Assembly (NCBI GenBank): GCA_018828125.1
Contig: JAHJWB010000016.1
Location: forward strand, 124,001 to 188,000
Length of the DNA: 64,000 nt
DNA from: Gammaproteobacteria bacterium
GTDB taxonomy: Bacteria; Pseudomonadota; Gammaproteobacteria; Burkholderiales; Burkholderiaceae_C
Direction of reading: 5' to 3'
The translations under genes were made by a program, and so were the position numbers. Numbering within the stretch: position 1 is the first letter of the stretch; the number at the start of each line of letters is the position of its first letter. Positions 43,893 through 52,502 of the stretch are shown in pieces. Under the pieces are notes generated by a model. The model was not told where the DNA came from, made no database searches, and was given only the letters and a program-made list of their open reading frames with translations.

Positions 43893-45262
43893 CCGCCAAC
43901 ACCTCAGCGCCCCCTATTTCCACCGAGGAACCCCTGACACCCGTGGGATTTGGCGAGGCTTTTCTGTTCTGGCTCAAGCTCGGCTTCATCAGCTTCGGCG
44001 GGCCTGCAGGCCAGATCGCCATCATGCACACCGAGCTGGTGGAACGCCGCCGCTGGATCAGCGAAAAGCGCTTTCTGCACGCGCTCAACTACTGCATGTT
44101 GCTGCCTGGCCCCGAGGCGCAGCAGCTGGCCACCTACATCGGCTGGCTCATGCACCGCACCTGGGGCGGCATCGTGGCGGGGGCGCTATTTGTGTTGCCC
44201 TCGCTGTTCATCCTGATCGCGCTGTCATGGGTGTACCTGCGCTTTGGCAATGTGCCCGTGGTGGCGGGCATCTTCTATGGCATCAAGCCTGCTGTGACTG
44301 CGCTGGTTTTGCACGCAGCGCACCGCATTGGTACGCGGGCGCTCCAAAACAGGTGGCTGTGGGGCATTGCGGCGTCGTCGTTTGTAGCCATCTTTGCGCT
44401 GAACACACCATTCCCGGCCATCGTGCTGGCGGCCGGGCTTATTGGCTACTTCGGCGCGAAGCGGTGGCCAACGGTGTTTGCGCTGGGCGGCGGCCATACC
44501 AACGGCCAGAAGGGCTACGGCCCGGCGCTGATCGACGACGACACCCCCACACCCGCCCATGCGCGCTTTTCGCGCAGCCACCTGGCTAAGGTGCTCGGGG
44601 CCGGGCTGGCGCTTTGGCTCGCAGCCATGGCCTCGCTGGTGATAACTCAGGGCTGGCAGGGCACGCTCACACAGATGGGCTGGTTCTTTACCAAGGCGGC
44701 ATTGGTCACCTTCGGTGGCGCCTATGCCGTGCTGCCCTACGTGTTCCAGGGCGCCGTGGAGCAGCACCAGTGGCTCAGCGGCCCACAGATGATGGACGGA
44801 CTGGCGCTGGGTGAGACCACTCCCGGCCCGCTGATCATGGTAGTGGCGTTTGTCGGCTTTGTCGGCGGCTGGCTGCAGCAGGCGTGGGGTCCGAGCGCGC
44901 AGTTTGCCGGCGCTGTTGCCGCCGCCACGGTCGTCACCTTTGTCACGTTTCTGCCCTCGTTCATCTTCATTCTGGCGGGCGGCCCGGCAGTGGAGGCCAC
45001 CCACGGAAAGCTCGGCTTTACCGCTCCCCTGTCCGCCATCACCGCCGCCGTCGTGGGCGTGATCGTGAATCTGGCGCTGTTCTTTGCTTACCACCTGCTC
45101 TGGCCCCAAGGCTTTGTTGGCGCATTCGATACCGTGTCGGCCTTGATTGCCGCCTTGGCGCTGTTGGCGTTGTTTCGTTTCAAAGTTGGCGTCTTCACCT
45201 TGTTGGGCGGGTGCGCCGCTGTGGGGTTGGCCGTGACTTTTCTCCCGCTTTGGATTGGCTGA
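43889..45262 (+). CDS. chrA: Chromate transporter ChrA (long-chain CHR family)
   Basis: The 457-residue membrane protein has two CHR halves of about six helices each. The first begins FWLKLGFISFGGPAGQIAIMHTELV and has LNYCMLLPGPEAQQLATYIGW; the second has FFTKAALVTFGGAYAVLPYVFQ and GLALGETTPGPLIMVVAFVGF. It exports chromate from the cytoplasm. It lies between chrB and the dismutase/rhodanese fusion, all on one transcript. Confidence 0.94.
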   Translation: MTANTSAPPISTEEPLTPVGFGEAFLFWLKLGFISFGGPAGQIAIMHTELVERRRWISEKRFLHALNYCMLLPGPEAQQLATYIGWLMHRTWGGIVAGALFVLPSLFILIALSWVYLRFGNVPVVAGIFYGIKPAVTALVLHAAHRIGTRALQNRWLWGIAASSFVAIFALNTPFPAIVLAAGLIGYFGAKRWPTVFALGGGHTNGQKGYGPALIDDDTPTPAHARFSRSHLAKVLGAGLALWLAAMASLVITQGWQGTLTQMGWFFTKAALVTFGGAYAVLPYVFQGAVEQHQWLSGPQMMDGLALGETTPGPLIMVVAFVGFVGGWLQQAWGPSAQFAGAVAAATVVTFVTFLPSFIFILAGGPAVEATHGKLGFTAPLSAITAAVVGVIVNLALFFAYHLLWPQGFVGAFDTVSALIAALALLALFRFKVGVFTLLGGCAAVGLAVTFLPLWIG

Positions 45263-45293
45263 CCCAATATTCCCGACCTTTCAGGAGCCGCCC

Positions 45294-46220
45294 ATGCAAG
45301 CCCACCCCCAAGCCCTTCCCTTCGACCCGGCCACGCTGCCCGGCCTGTCTGAAAAGCTGCTGCGCAGCCACCACCAGAACAACTATGGCGGCGCCGTGTC
45401 GCGGCTCAACGCCATTCGAGCGCAGCTCGCCAGCTTGGACTTTGCCTCGACGCCTGGCTTTGCGCTCAACGGGCTCAAACGCGAAGAGCTGATCGCCAAC
45501 AACTCCATGCTGCTGCACGAGCTGTACTTCGCCAGCCTGTGCGGCCAGAGCGCGCCACCTGCCCCCGGCATGGTCCTGGCTCTGGCGGCTAACTTTGGCA
45601 GCCTGGAGCGATGGCGCGAAGAGTTTGTGGCGATGGGAAAGGCGTTGGGCGGGGGCTCGGGCTGGGTACTGCTGACGTTCCAGCCGCGAGATGGCCGCCT
45701 GGTCAACCAGTGGGCGGCCGACCACACTCAGACCGTGGCAGGGGGCGTGCCCATCCTGGCGCTGGACATGTACGAGCACGCCTACCACTTGGACCACGGC
45801 GCGGCGGTGGGTGCGTATGTGGATGCCTTCATGGCCCACATCGACTGGGCTGCGATCTATGGGCGCTACCAGCGTGCGGTCCATGCCGCCAGCGAAGGTT
45901 TGGAAGCCACCGTGCAAGACGCGGAGCAGGCGCAGCCGTTCATCGATGTGCGCCGCGCCGGGGTGTATGACACCGCCACCACTACTCTGCCCGATGCCCG
46001 CTGGCGTAACCCGGCCACCGTCGACACGTGGGTGACCGAGCTATCAACCGATGACGACGTGATCGTGTACTGCGTCCATGGTCACGATGTCAGCCGGGCC
46101 ACGGCATTGCGCATGCGGGCGGCAGGTATCAAGGCGCGCTTTCTGCAGGGTGGTCTGGAGGGCTGGGCTGCGTCGGGCCAAATGCTGCAACCGAAAGAAC
46201 CGGCTAAACCGCTGGGTTGA
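45294..46220 (+). CDS. ChrC-like superoxide dismutase fused to a ChrE-like rhodanese domain
   Basis: AGGAG six bases before the ATG at 45294 fixes a 308-residue product. Residues about 1-200 are an Fe/Mn-superoxide dismutase domain with the four metal ligands aligned: H26, the His in LLHELYF, and D and H in LDMYEHAYHLDHG. The second-sphere residues equivalent to E. coli MnSOD His30 and Tyr34 are Asn and Ala. Residues about 215-300 are a rhodanese domain with active-site VIVYCVHGHDVSR. In other chr operons these are separate genes, chrC and chrE. It follows chrA by 31 bases and probably handles oxidative and thiol damage from chromate reduction. Confidence 0.9.
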   Translation: MQAHPQALPFDPATLPGLSEKLLRSHHQNNYGGAVSRLNAIRAQLASLDFASTPGFALNGLKREELIANNSMLLHELYFASLCGQSAPPAPGMVLALAANFGSLERWREEFVAMGKALGGGSGWVLLTFQPRDGRLVNQWAADHTQTVAGGVPILALDMYEHAYHLDHGAAVGAYVDAFMAHIDWAAIYGRYQRAVHAASEGLEATVQDAEQAQPFIDVRRAGVYDTATTTLPDARWRNPATVDTWVTELSTDDDVIVYCVHGHDVSRATALRMRAAGIKARFLQGGLEGWAASGQMLQPKEPAKPLG

Positions 46221-46283
46221 ACGCATGCGAACGTTTGGAGGCCGGACGCCAGATGAGGTTCTCCCGATCAGCAACCTTGTCTT

Positions 46284-46335
46284 CACTATATTTTTGATAG
46301 CTGGAAGCGCTTTATCAATAAGCGCCAGATGTCAA
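46284..46335. repeat. Dispersed palindromic element, copy 6
   Basis: A diverged core with AGCGCTT (46306-46312) and AAGCGC (46320-46325) is flanked by CACTATATTTTTGATAGCTGG. It lies in the gap between the convergent dismutase/rhodanese and DUF2254 genes. I see nothing else in that gap. Confidence 0.8.
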
Positions 46336-46415
46336 TAACACTGATATTTGGTAGTCACCTCAATCCGAACGCATGTTTGAACACTAGTGGGTGTCCCGGG
46401 CCTGGGCATCGCCGC

Positions 46416-47708
46416 TCAGTCAATTGCCAATGGCACCCCGACGCTTTGCGCAAGCGATCGGATCACATCCAGGTCGTGCTGCAGCGTCAGCGCTTTTTCC
46501 GACCGGGCAAGCGCGTTCTGGGCGTGGCGCACAGCAGCCACACGCATGGAATCATCACCCACAGATGCCAGCGATCGCAGCGCCTTTTGCAGCCGCACGC
46601 CCACCTCCACCGTGCCCGCGCCATCACGGGCGATGGCGGTGAAAGCATCGTCAAACAGGTCATCGAGTTGCAGCACTTGCACCTCTACCCGGTCAAACTC
46701 CACAGACTCCGCTGCCGGGTGTTCACTGGGCTCCGCCCACAGCGCAAACAGCCGCACGAGCGTGCCGACGATGCCGATGGCCGTACCGGGATCATTGACC
46801 GCGGGGGACAGTGCGCGTCCTGCAATTTCGGACAAAACAATCAGTCCCAGGCGTGGGTCATGGTCAAAAACGCGGTCCCGTCCAATGGTGAACGCTGCGA
46901 CAACCTGCTCAACATCAGCCTCTTTGACCGCCGCAGAGCCTGTCAGCACATGGGCCAATGGATTGCCTGGCATGGCAAACGTGCCCGGCAGCGCATCAAC
47001 CACCACCCGGCCACCCATGGCCTCGGCATATTTCTGAAGCGCCTGCATGTCGATCTGCTGCACATAACCGACTTCGGCGGCAAAAACCGCCGTACCCGCC
47101 CTTGGAGCCCGCAAGTTGCGCACCAGGCCGCCCAGCGCCGGTTGTTTTCGCCGGTTCCGCATGGCCGTTGAGGTCGCCGCCTCCACCTGATCCACCGTCG
47201 GCCCCAACCGCCCAAGCCGTGCAATGCGATCTGTCCAGCGCACAAAGGTAAACACAACAAAGCCCAGCACGGCCACCGTCATCGAAAACAGCGTGAAGCG
47301 CCCCGCGATTTCAAAGTAGCCGTTCTTCATGGCCATTAAGGCCACGATGCTGAAGATGAACGCCCCCACAAAGGTAGACAGTGCGTTTTGCGAAACATCA
47401 TCCGCGATCACCAGAGGGAATGACCGTGGCGTGGCGGTAGTGCTGGCCGACGAATACGCCGACACCATGGATGCCACTGCAAAGGTGGCAATGGCGAGCA
47501 TGCTGGCCGCCATGATGGACAGCAGACTCTCCACCGATCCGCTCGATACGTCGGGCGCCAGGCGCGCCAGCGGCAGCTTGTCAGACACCTTGGCGCCAAA
47601 CACCGCAAGGATCGAGACGATACAGATCAGCAGCGGTTTGACCCATAAACGCTCACGGATGCGACGCATCAGAAAGCGCCACTTATCGCGCGACACCAGC
47701 CATTTCAT
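46416..47708 (-). CDS. DUF2254 integral membrane protein
   Basis: The 430-residue protein starts at the ATG at 47708, six bases after AAGGA. It has four N-terminal membrane helices (about 20-160), with the conserved SSASTTATPRSFPLVIADDVSQNALSTFVGAFIFS segment and FVRWTDRIARLGRLGPTVDQVEAA after them. A soluble C-terminal domain containing SPAVNDPGTA follows. Function of the family is unknown; a channel-like role has been suggested from its topology only. It is not obviously linked to the chromate genes. Confidence 0.88.
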   Translation of the reverse strand: MKWLVSRDKWRFLMRRIRERLWVKPLLICIVSILAVFGAKVSDKLPLARLAPDVSSGSVESLLSIMAASMLAIATFAVASMVSAYSSASTTATPRSFPLVIADDVSQNALSTFVGAFIFSIVALMAMKNGYFEIAGRFTLFSMTVAVLGFVVFTFVRWTDRIARLGRLGPTVDQVEAATSTAMRNRRKQPALGGLVRNLRAPRAGTAVFAAEVGYVQQIDMQALQKYAEAMGGRVVVDALPGTFAMPGNPLAHVLTGSAAVKEADVEQVVAAFTIGRDRVFDHDPRLGLIVLSEIAGRALSPAVNDPGTAIGIVGTLVRLFALWAEPSEHPAAESVEFDRVEVQVLQLDDLFDDAFTAIARDGAGTVEVGVRLQKALRSLASVGDDSMRVAAVRHAQNALARSEKALTLQHDLDVIRSLAQSVGVPLAID

Positions 47709-47827
47709 ATGCATTCCTTCGCCCTGCGGCATTCGTTCCATTGTCGGCTCTGCAGGAAACCGCCAGTCTGGTCAACCAAAGGTCGCGGTGCGTAGGACGA
47801 AAACGCCAGAAACCCGGCGAAAAACCG

Positions 47828-49027
47828 TCAGAACGCTGCATTGCCCCAGCGCGCCGGGTCCGGCGCCCAGCCATTGTTGTCGTCGATATCCAGCAACGTC
47901 CCGACACTGCGCCCCAGGTCCACGGACAGTACTTCCTCAGCCGCCTGCGCCCCGGCATCACTGCGCTTAGCGGCTGTCACGAACGCGGTGAACGCAGCCC
48001 AGTCGCGCGCCATGTGGTCCACCAGGATGCGCGCCAGCTCGTACGACAGCAGGTTGCCGTCGTCGGTGCGGTGAAACGAGGTGCCCGCCCAGAACTCCTG
48101 CATGCGCTCAGGCGTCCAGAAACGCTGGTGCAGGTAGTGCAGTTGCGCAGGGGTGTGTTGAGCGGGGGGCGTGCCCTTCAGGCGGCGCTCGGTGTTCACG
48201 GCCAGGCCCTCGTCGAGCCAGGTGGGCAGGCGCAGATGGACGAGTGCGTTGTGCGTCATCTCGTGGGCAATCACCGGCTCGATGGCGGCCAGATCTGCCG
48301 CCACCACCACAAAATGCGGGCAGCCGAAATGGATGAACATGCCGCCGCTGCGCGCGAACTCGCCGTCCTCGCCGTAGAACTGGGCTACGTAGCGGTAGTA
48401 GATGTCTTCATCGGGCAGCACCAGCAAGATGCTTTTTTCAGCCACCGGGAAATGCGCCATGCCGTTGAGCAGTCGGTCGATACGCTGGCGCGTGGTGCTG
48501 ACATAACGTGCCGTGGCGCGGGCCACCGACGATTCCAGTGGCGACAGGATGAAACAGTCCGCCCCGTCATACAGGTGCATCTCCGTGCCCAGCGCGTTGC
48601 GCAGGTGCAGCAGCCAGGCTCGGCGGCCCTGGTTCAGGGCCTCGGCCGCTACCTCGGGTGCGTGGTCGCCAGTGGCTCCAGTGCCGCCATGGGCCCAGGC
48701 GTCCAGTGCGGGCCAGTCCAACTGGGGCAAGTCATCCGAATTCTGCAGGTGGGCCATGACGTCGAAACGCGCCAGGCCCGGTGCCTCCAGCGACGACGGG
48801 GCCGGCTCGGCCTCCCCTGCCCTGGCGTCGCCGACCGCCGACCCCGAGGCAGACGGCAGGTGCGTCTTGACCAGCCACGCCCCCAGAAAGGGCAGCACCC
48901 ACACGCCGCCCATCAGCATCACTTTGCGCAAGCCTTGTTCACCACTGCGTGCCACCCGGCGGGTGGCCTGGACATTGATGGCCAGCAGGACAACCACGAG
49001 CGCGAGGGCAAAGAGTTCAGGGGACAT
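47828..49027 (-). CDS. Membrane-anchored zinc metallopeptidase-like protein (HExxH)
   Basis: The 399-residue protein has two N-terminal membrane segments (about 3-20 and 36-53), a proline/alanine linker and a soluble domain. That domain has the zinc-peptidase motif IAHEMTHNAL (H255, E256, H259) followed by LPTWLDEGLAVNTE, whose Glu273 (DEG) is the likely third ligand, as in gluzincins of the peptidase MA clan. The N-terminal soluble part contains IDRLLNGMAHFPVAEKSILLVLPD. The substrate is unknown. The gene stands alone, with a palindromic element just upstream. Confidence 0.78.
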   Translation of the reverse strand: MSPELFALALVVVLLAINVQATRRVARSGEQGLRKVMLMGGVWVLPFLGAWLVKTHLPSASGSAVGDARAGEAEPAPSSLEAPGLARFDVMAHLQNSDDLPQLDWPALDAWAHGGTGATGDHAPEVAAEALNQGRRAWLLHLRNALGTEMHLYDGADCFILSPLESSVARATARYVSTTRQRIDRLLNGMAHFPVAEKSILLVLPDEDIYYRYVAQFYGEDGEFARSGGMFIHFGCPHFVVVAADLAAIEPVIAHEMTHNALVHLRLPTWLDEGLAVNTERRLKGTPPAQHTPAQLHYLHQRFWTPERMQEFWAGTSFHRTDDGNLLSYELARILVDHMARDWAAFTAFVTAAKRSDAGAQAAEEVLSVDLGRSVGTLLDIDDNNGWAPDPARWGNAAF

Positions 49028-49071
49028 GGCGAATGGCAGCGTTGAGCGCCCCAGCCTGGAGCCGTTGAAGA

Positions 49072-49135
49072 ACTATTATTTTGATAGCTACCAGCGCTTT
49101 ATGCACAAGCGCTACCGGCCAAAAACACTCAAAAC
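49072..49135. repeat. Dispersed palindromic element, copy 7
   Basis: The core AGCGCTT (49093-49099)/AAGCGCT (49107-49113) has flanks CTATTATTTTGATAGCTACC and ACCGGCCAAAAACACTCAAAA. It occupies the gap between the metallopeptidase start and the isochorismatase-fold stop. Confidence 0.85.
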
Positions 49136-49139
49136 CAGG

Positions 49140-49745
49140 CTACTTGATCAGCCCCAGCACATCCTTGAAAGCCGGGTGTTCGCACGTGCCCAGCCATTCA
49201 AACGCCACCATCTCGGTGGTCACCAGCTCGGCGCCTGCGCCGGCCAGGCGGTCAAAGGCGGCGTCGCGGTTGCGTTCGGTGCGCGAGCCGCAGGCGTCGG
49301 TCACCACCCACACTTCAAACTCGTCTTCCAGCAGGTCGAGCGCGGTCTGCAGCAGGCAGACATGGGCTTCGCAACCGGCAATCACGATGGTGCCGCGTTC
49401 GTCGCCCTGGGCTGCAGCGGGCTTTTGCAGGTGCTTGGGCAGGCTGCGCGCGTTGCCGCCCTGGGGTTTGGCGGGGGGGCGCAGCCATTCGCCCAAGCCT
49501 TCTTCGGCGGCGCTGAAGTGCATCTTGGCCAGGGTCTTCTGGCACAGGGCGCGCAGCGCGGCGTCGTTGGCGCCCAGACGCGAGGGGTTTTGCTCGGTGC
49601 CCCACACGGGCACGTCCAGCATGCGCGCGATCTCGGCCAGGCGGCGGGCATTGGCCAGCACGGCGGGGCCTTCGTGGATCGCGGGCATCAGGCGCTCCTG
49701 GTAGTCGACCAGGACGAGTTGGGATTCGGTGGCGTCAAGCAGCAT
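49140..49745 (-). CDS. Isochorismatase-fold cysteine hydrolase
   Basis: The 201-residue protein carries the family triad: D14 in LVDYQ, K74 in TLAKMHFS and C125 in AGCEAHVC. The pattern resembles the YcaC-like branch, whose substrates are mostly unknown. It follows the PRPP-synthetase-like gene by 93 bases on the same strand and may be part of that nucleotide-salvage transcript. It differs from the isochorismatase-fold protein at 8462-9097 and is not a close duplicate. Confidence 0.87.
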   Translation of the reverse strand: MLLDATESQLVLVDYQERLMPAIHEGPAVLANARRLAEIARMLDVPVWGTEQNPSRLGANDAALRALCQKTLAKMHFSAAEEGLGEWLRPPAKPQGGNARSLPKHLQKPAAAQGDERGTIVIAGCEAHVCLLQTALDLLEDEFEVWVVTDACGSRTERNRDAAFDRLAGAGAELVTTEMVAFEWLGTCEHPAFKDVLGLIK

Positions 49746-49838
49746 GGTGTGTTCGATCGTGTGCGTGTTCTGATGAATGCGCTGGCCGGGACGGAGCGCA
49801 AGAGTAATGGCGCATTGTCGCAGCCCGGGGGTGCACCC

Positions 49839-50750
49839 TTACGCAGCCAGGACCGATCGCAGTGCCGCCGCCAACGGTACGGCCATGGCCACTGCGTTGC
49901 TCGGATGCGGAATGCAGTCTGTGCTCCACAGCTCCCCCACCCCGGCTTCGTGCAGCACCTGCAGCGCATCGCCCGCAAACAACGCGTGCGTCACCGCCAC
50001 ATCCACCGATGTGGCGCCCGCCTGCAGCAGCAACCGCGCTGCGAGCGCCAGCGTGTGGCCGGTGCTGGCCATGTCGTCCAGTAGCACCACCGCCCTGCCC
50101 TCGGCGTTGAGTGCGGGCAGTTCAATGGCCACATGGCGGTCGCCATGGCGCACCTTGGTACAGACCGCATGGTCGAAACCGTGGCGGGCGGCGGCCTGTG
50201 CAATCCACTGGGCAGATTCGCCATCCGGCCCCACTAACAAAGCGTTGGGGCGCCGCCGGGCGATCAGGTCGGCCAGCGGCTCGGCGCCGCTGAGCACCAC
50301 GGCCTGCGGCACGGGGATGGCCTGCTCCAGCCGCTCGATGCGGTGCAGGTGCGGGTCTACCGTGATCACAGCATCAAACAGCCCGGCCAAAAATCCGCCC
50401 ACCACCTGCTGGCTCACGGCCTCGCCGGGGTGGAAGGCAATGTCCTGCCGCATATAGGCCAGGTACGGCGCTACCAGTGTGAGGTGCTGCACGCCCAGAC
50501 TGCGGGCCGTGCGGGCTGCCAGCAGCAGCTCCACCAGTTTTTTATTCGGCTGGTGCAGGCTGCGCAGCAACACAGCACACCTGGGCAAGCGGCCCACCGC
50601 ATTGACGGGCAAACGCAGCTTGAGCTCACCATCAGGAAAACACTGGCGTTCGATGACCTGGGCAGTCATGTCCGCCGCCTGGGCCAGTCGCAGCGCAGGG
50701 GCCTCTTCGTCGGCGAAGTACAACAGGCAAGCGTCTTCTGGCAGGGCCAT
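49839..50750 (-). CDS. Ribose-phosphate pyrophosphokinase-like protein
   Basis: The 303-residue Prs homologue keeps RQD in YLAYMRQDIAFHPGE, the HLHRIE segment, the TKVRHGD flexible loop and the PRPP-binding VVLLDDMASTGHTL near residue 220. The loop form resembles the shorter class II/III enzymes rather than the housekeeping Prs. It starts two bases after the stop of the phosphorylase gene, so the pair should work together. PRPP synthesis from ribose-5-phosphate, or use of the phosphorylase product, is inferred. Confidence 0.87.
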   Translation of the reverse strand: MALPEDACLLYFADEEAPALRLAQAADMTAQVIERQCFPDGELKLRLPVNAVGRLPRCAVLLRSLHQPNKKLVELLLAARTARSLGVQHLTLVAPYLAYMRQDIAFHPGEAVSQQVVGGFLAGLFDAVITVDPHLHRIERLEQAIPVPQAVVLSGAEPLADLIARRRPNALLVGPDGESAQWIAQAAARHGFDHAVCTKVRHGDRHVAIELPALNAEGRAVVLLDDMASTGHTLALAARLLLQAGATSVDVAVTHALFAGDALQVLHEAGVGELWSTDCIPHPSNAVAMAVPLAAALRSVLAA

Positions 50751-50752
50751 GG

Positions 50753-52375
50753 TCAGAACTCCACAAACACGCGCGGCACTTCATCGGCGGTGCCCAGGCG
50801 GTAGCCACTGTCCCGCTTGCACGCATTGCGCGCAAACTCCAAGTCTGCCGGGTAGCTGGCGTGCACGCGGTACAGCAGGTCGCCAGCGGCCACGGTGTCG
50901 CCCAGTTTGTGCATCAAGTCCACCCCGGCGCCTGGCACCTTGGGAGCGCCAGCCAGCCGGGCCACGCGGGCAATCTGGTAGTTGTCGATGCCCGCCACGA
51001 CGCCGCTGGCGGGCGCCACCACGTCGAGTGTGAGTGCGCCCAGCGCCGGGTGGTTGTGGTCAAACCCCGTGGCGCCCTGGGCGGCGATGATGGCGTTCAT
51101 GCGCGCCAGCGCCCGGCCAGAATCGAGGATGTCGCGCGCAATCGCATATCCGTCGCCGCCGCGCACATCGGGGTCGCACTCGATCAGGCGCCCCGCCAGG
51201 CGCAGTGCCTTTTGCCGCAGGTCGTCGGGCGCACGCGGGTCGTTTTGCAGCACGCGCATCACGTCGCGCGCCTCCAGCACCGGGCCCACGCCGTTGCCCA
51301 CGGGCTGGCGGCCGTCGGTGATGACCAAGTCCAGCGACAGACCCATGCGCCGCGCCACATATTCAAACAGGCGGCGCAGTCGCTGCGCGTCAGTCATGGA
51401 GCGCACCTTGGCCGTGGGGCCGATGGGGATGTCCAGCACGAGGTGCGTGGCACCAGCGGCCACCTTTTTTGACAGGATGGACGCCACCATCTGCCCGGCA
51501 GAGTCGATGGACAGCGGCCGCTCCACCGAGATCAGCACATCGTCGGCGGGCGACAGGTTGGCCGTGCCGCCCCAGGCCAGGCAGCCCCGGTAGTCGCGCA
51601 CGATGTCGGCCAGTTGCTCCACGGGCAGCTCCACCTTGGCCAACACTTCCATGGTGTCGGCCGTGCCCGCGGGCGAGGTGATGGCGCGCGATGAGGTCTT
51701 GGGGCACAACATGCCATGCGCCGCGACAATGGGCACGACCAGCATGGTCGTGCGGTTGCCCGGTATGCCGCCAATGCAGTGTTTGTCTACCACCAGCGGC
51801 TCGTGCCAGTCCAGGCGGCGCCCGCTGGCGACCATGGCATCGGTCAGAAAGAAGACTTCTTCCCGGTCCAGTTCGCTCTGGTGGCAGGCCACCACAAAGG
51901 CGGTGAGTTCGATCTTCGAATAACGGTGACCGGCAATGTCGCGCACGATGGCGCCAAAGTCCTCGCGCGTGAGGCGCTCGCTGGCAATTTTGCGTAACAG
52001 CGCACCCATGGACTCGGGCGGCTCGGCCTGCGCCACCGATACGGTGTGGCCGTTGTCCACGCCCAGTTGGGCAAAGGCGTCTTCCGACAGGCCTAGCTCG
52101 TGGCAGCCCACGATGGCCGGGTCGTCCACCACGTTCACCGTGGCCAGGATGCGGCGGCCGTTGGCGCGTACCTCGATCTTGGACAGGGCCTGGAAGCCCT
52201 CGGCCCGGTACACGGCGCAGTCGCGGTGCAGGTAGGCCACGTTTTCGCGCCAGGTGTCGATGGCTACGCGGCGCAGGGCGAGTAGCGACCGAGGTTGTGG
52301 CCCCTGGGCGATTTCGGTTGCAGGTGCCGACGTGGGGGCACTGGGATCGGCGAGAAAGGTCGGCGCGGCATTCAT
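50753..52375 (-). CDS. Type-2 thymidine phosphorylase / AMP phosphorylase-like enzyme
   Basis: The 540-residue protein is longer than DeoA (about 440), with an extra N-terminal domain (about 1-110) as in archaeal AMP phosphorylase. Family signatures are [26 protein letters not shown] (about 195-220), [20 protein letters not shown] and [11 protein letters not shown]. Archaeal relatives convert AMP plus phosphate to adenine and ribose-1,5-bisphosphate; bacterial members are usually labelled putative thymidine phosphorylase, type 2. The neighbouring Prs-like gene fits a ribose-phosphate salvage role. An Fnr-like site lies about 90 bases upstream. Confidence 0.88.
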   Translation of the reverse strand: MNAAPTFLADPSAPTSAPATEIAQGPQPRSLLALRRVAIDTWRENVAYLHRDCAVYRAEGFQALSKIEVRANGRRILATVNVVDDPAIVGCHELGLSEDAFAQLGVDNGHTVSVAQAEPPESMGALLRKIASERLTREDFGAIVRDIAGHRYSKIELTAFVVACHQSELDREEVFFLTDAMVASGRRLDWHEPLVVDKHCIGGIPGNRTTMLVVPIVAAHGMLCPKTSSRAITSPAGTADTMEVLAKVELPVEQLADIVRDYRGCLAWGGTANLSPADDVLISVERPLSIDSAGQMVASILSKKVAAGATHLVLDIPIGPTAKVRSMTDAQRLRRLFEYVARRMGLSLDLVITDGRQPVGNGVGPVLEARDVMRVLQNDPRAPDDLRQKALRLAGRLIECDPDVRGGDGYAIARDILDSGRALARMNAIIAAQGATGFDHNHPALGALTLDVVAPASGVVAGIDNYQIARVARLAGAPKVPGAGVDLMHKLGDTVAAGDLLYRVHASYPADLEFARNACKRDSGYRLGTADEVPRVFVEF

Positions 52376-52460
52376 CGCGCCAGCCTAATGCCAAAGTGCG
52401 GCGCAACACCTCGGGTGCACCCCGTGTCAGCACACTTGCAGCGCAAATCCTGCAAGCTTC

Positions 52461-52474
52461 ATGACCTGGGTCAA
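52461..52474 (-). promoter_or_regulatory. Fnr/Anr-like box upstream of the phosphorylase-Prs pair
   Basis: On the transcribed strand the site reads TTGAC-CCAG-GTCAT, nine of ten matches to the Anr-type dyad TTGAC-N4-GTCAA. Its centre is about 92 bases before the phosphorylase ATG, so a class II promoter would give a leader of about 50 bases. The -10 region is not obvious. Confidence 0.4.
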
Positions 52475-52502
52475 GAAGGCTTCGCGGCCACCGCGGATGG
52501 AC

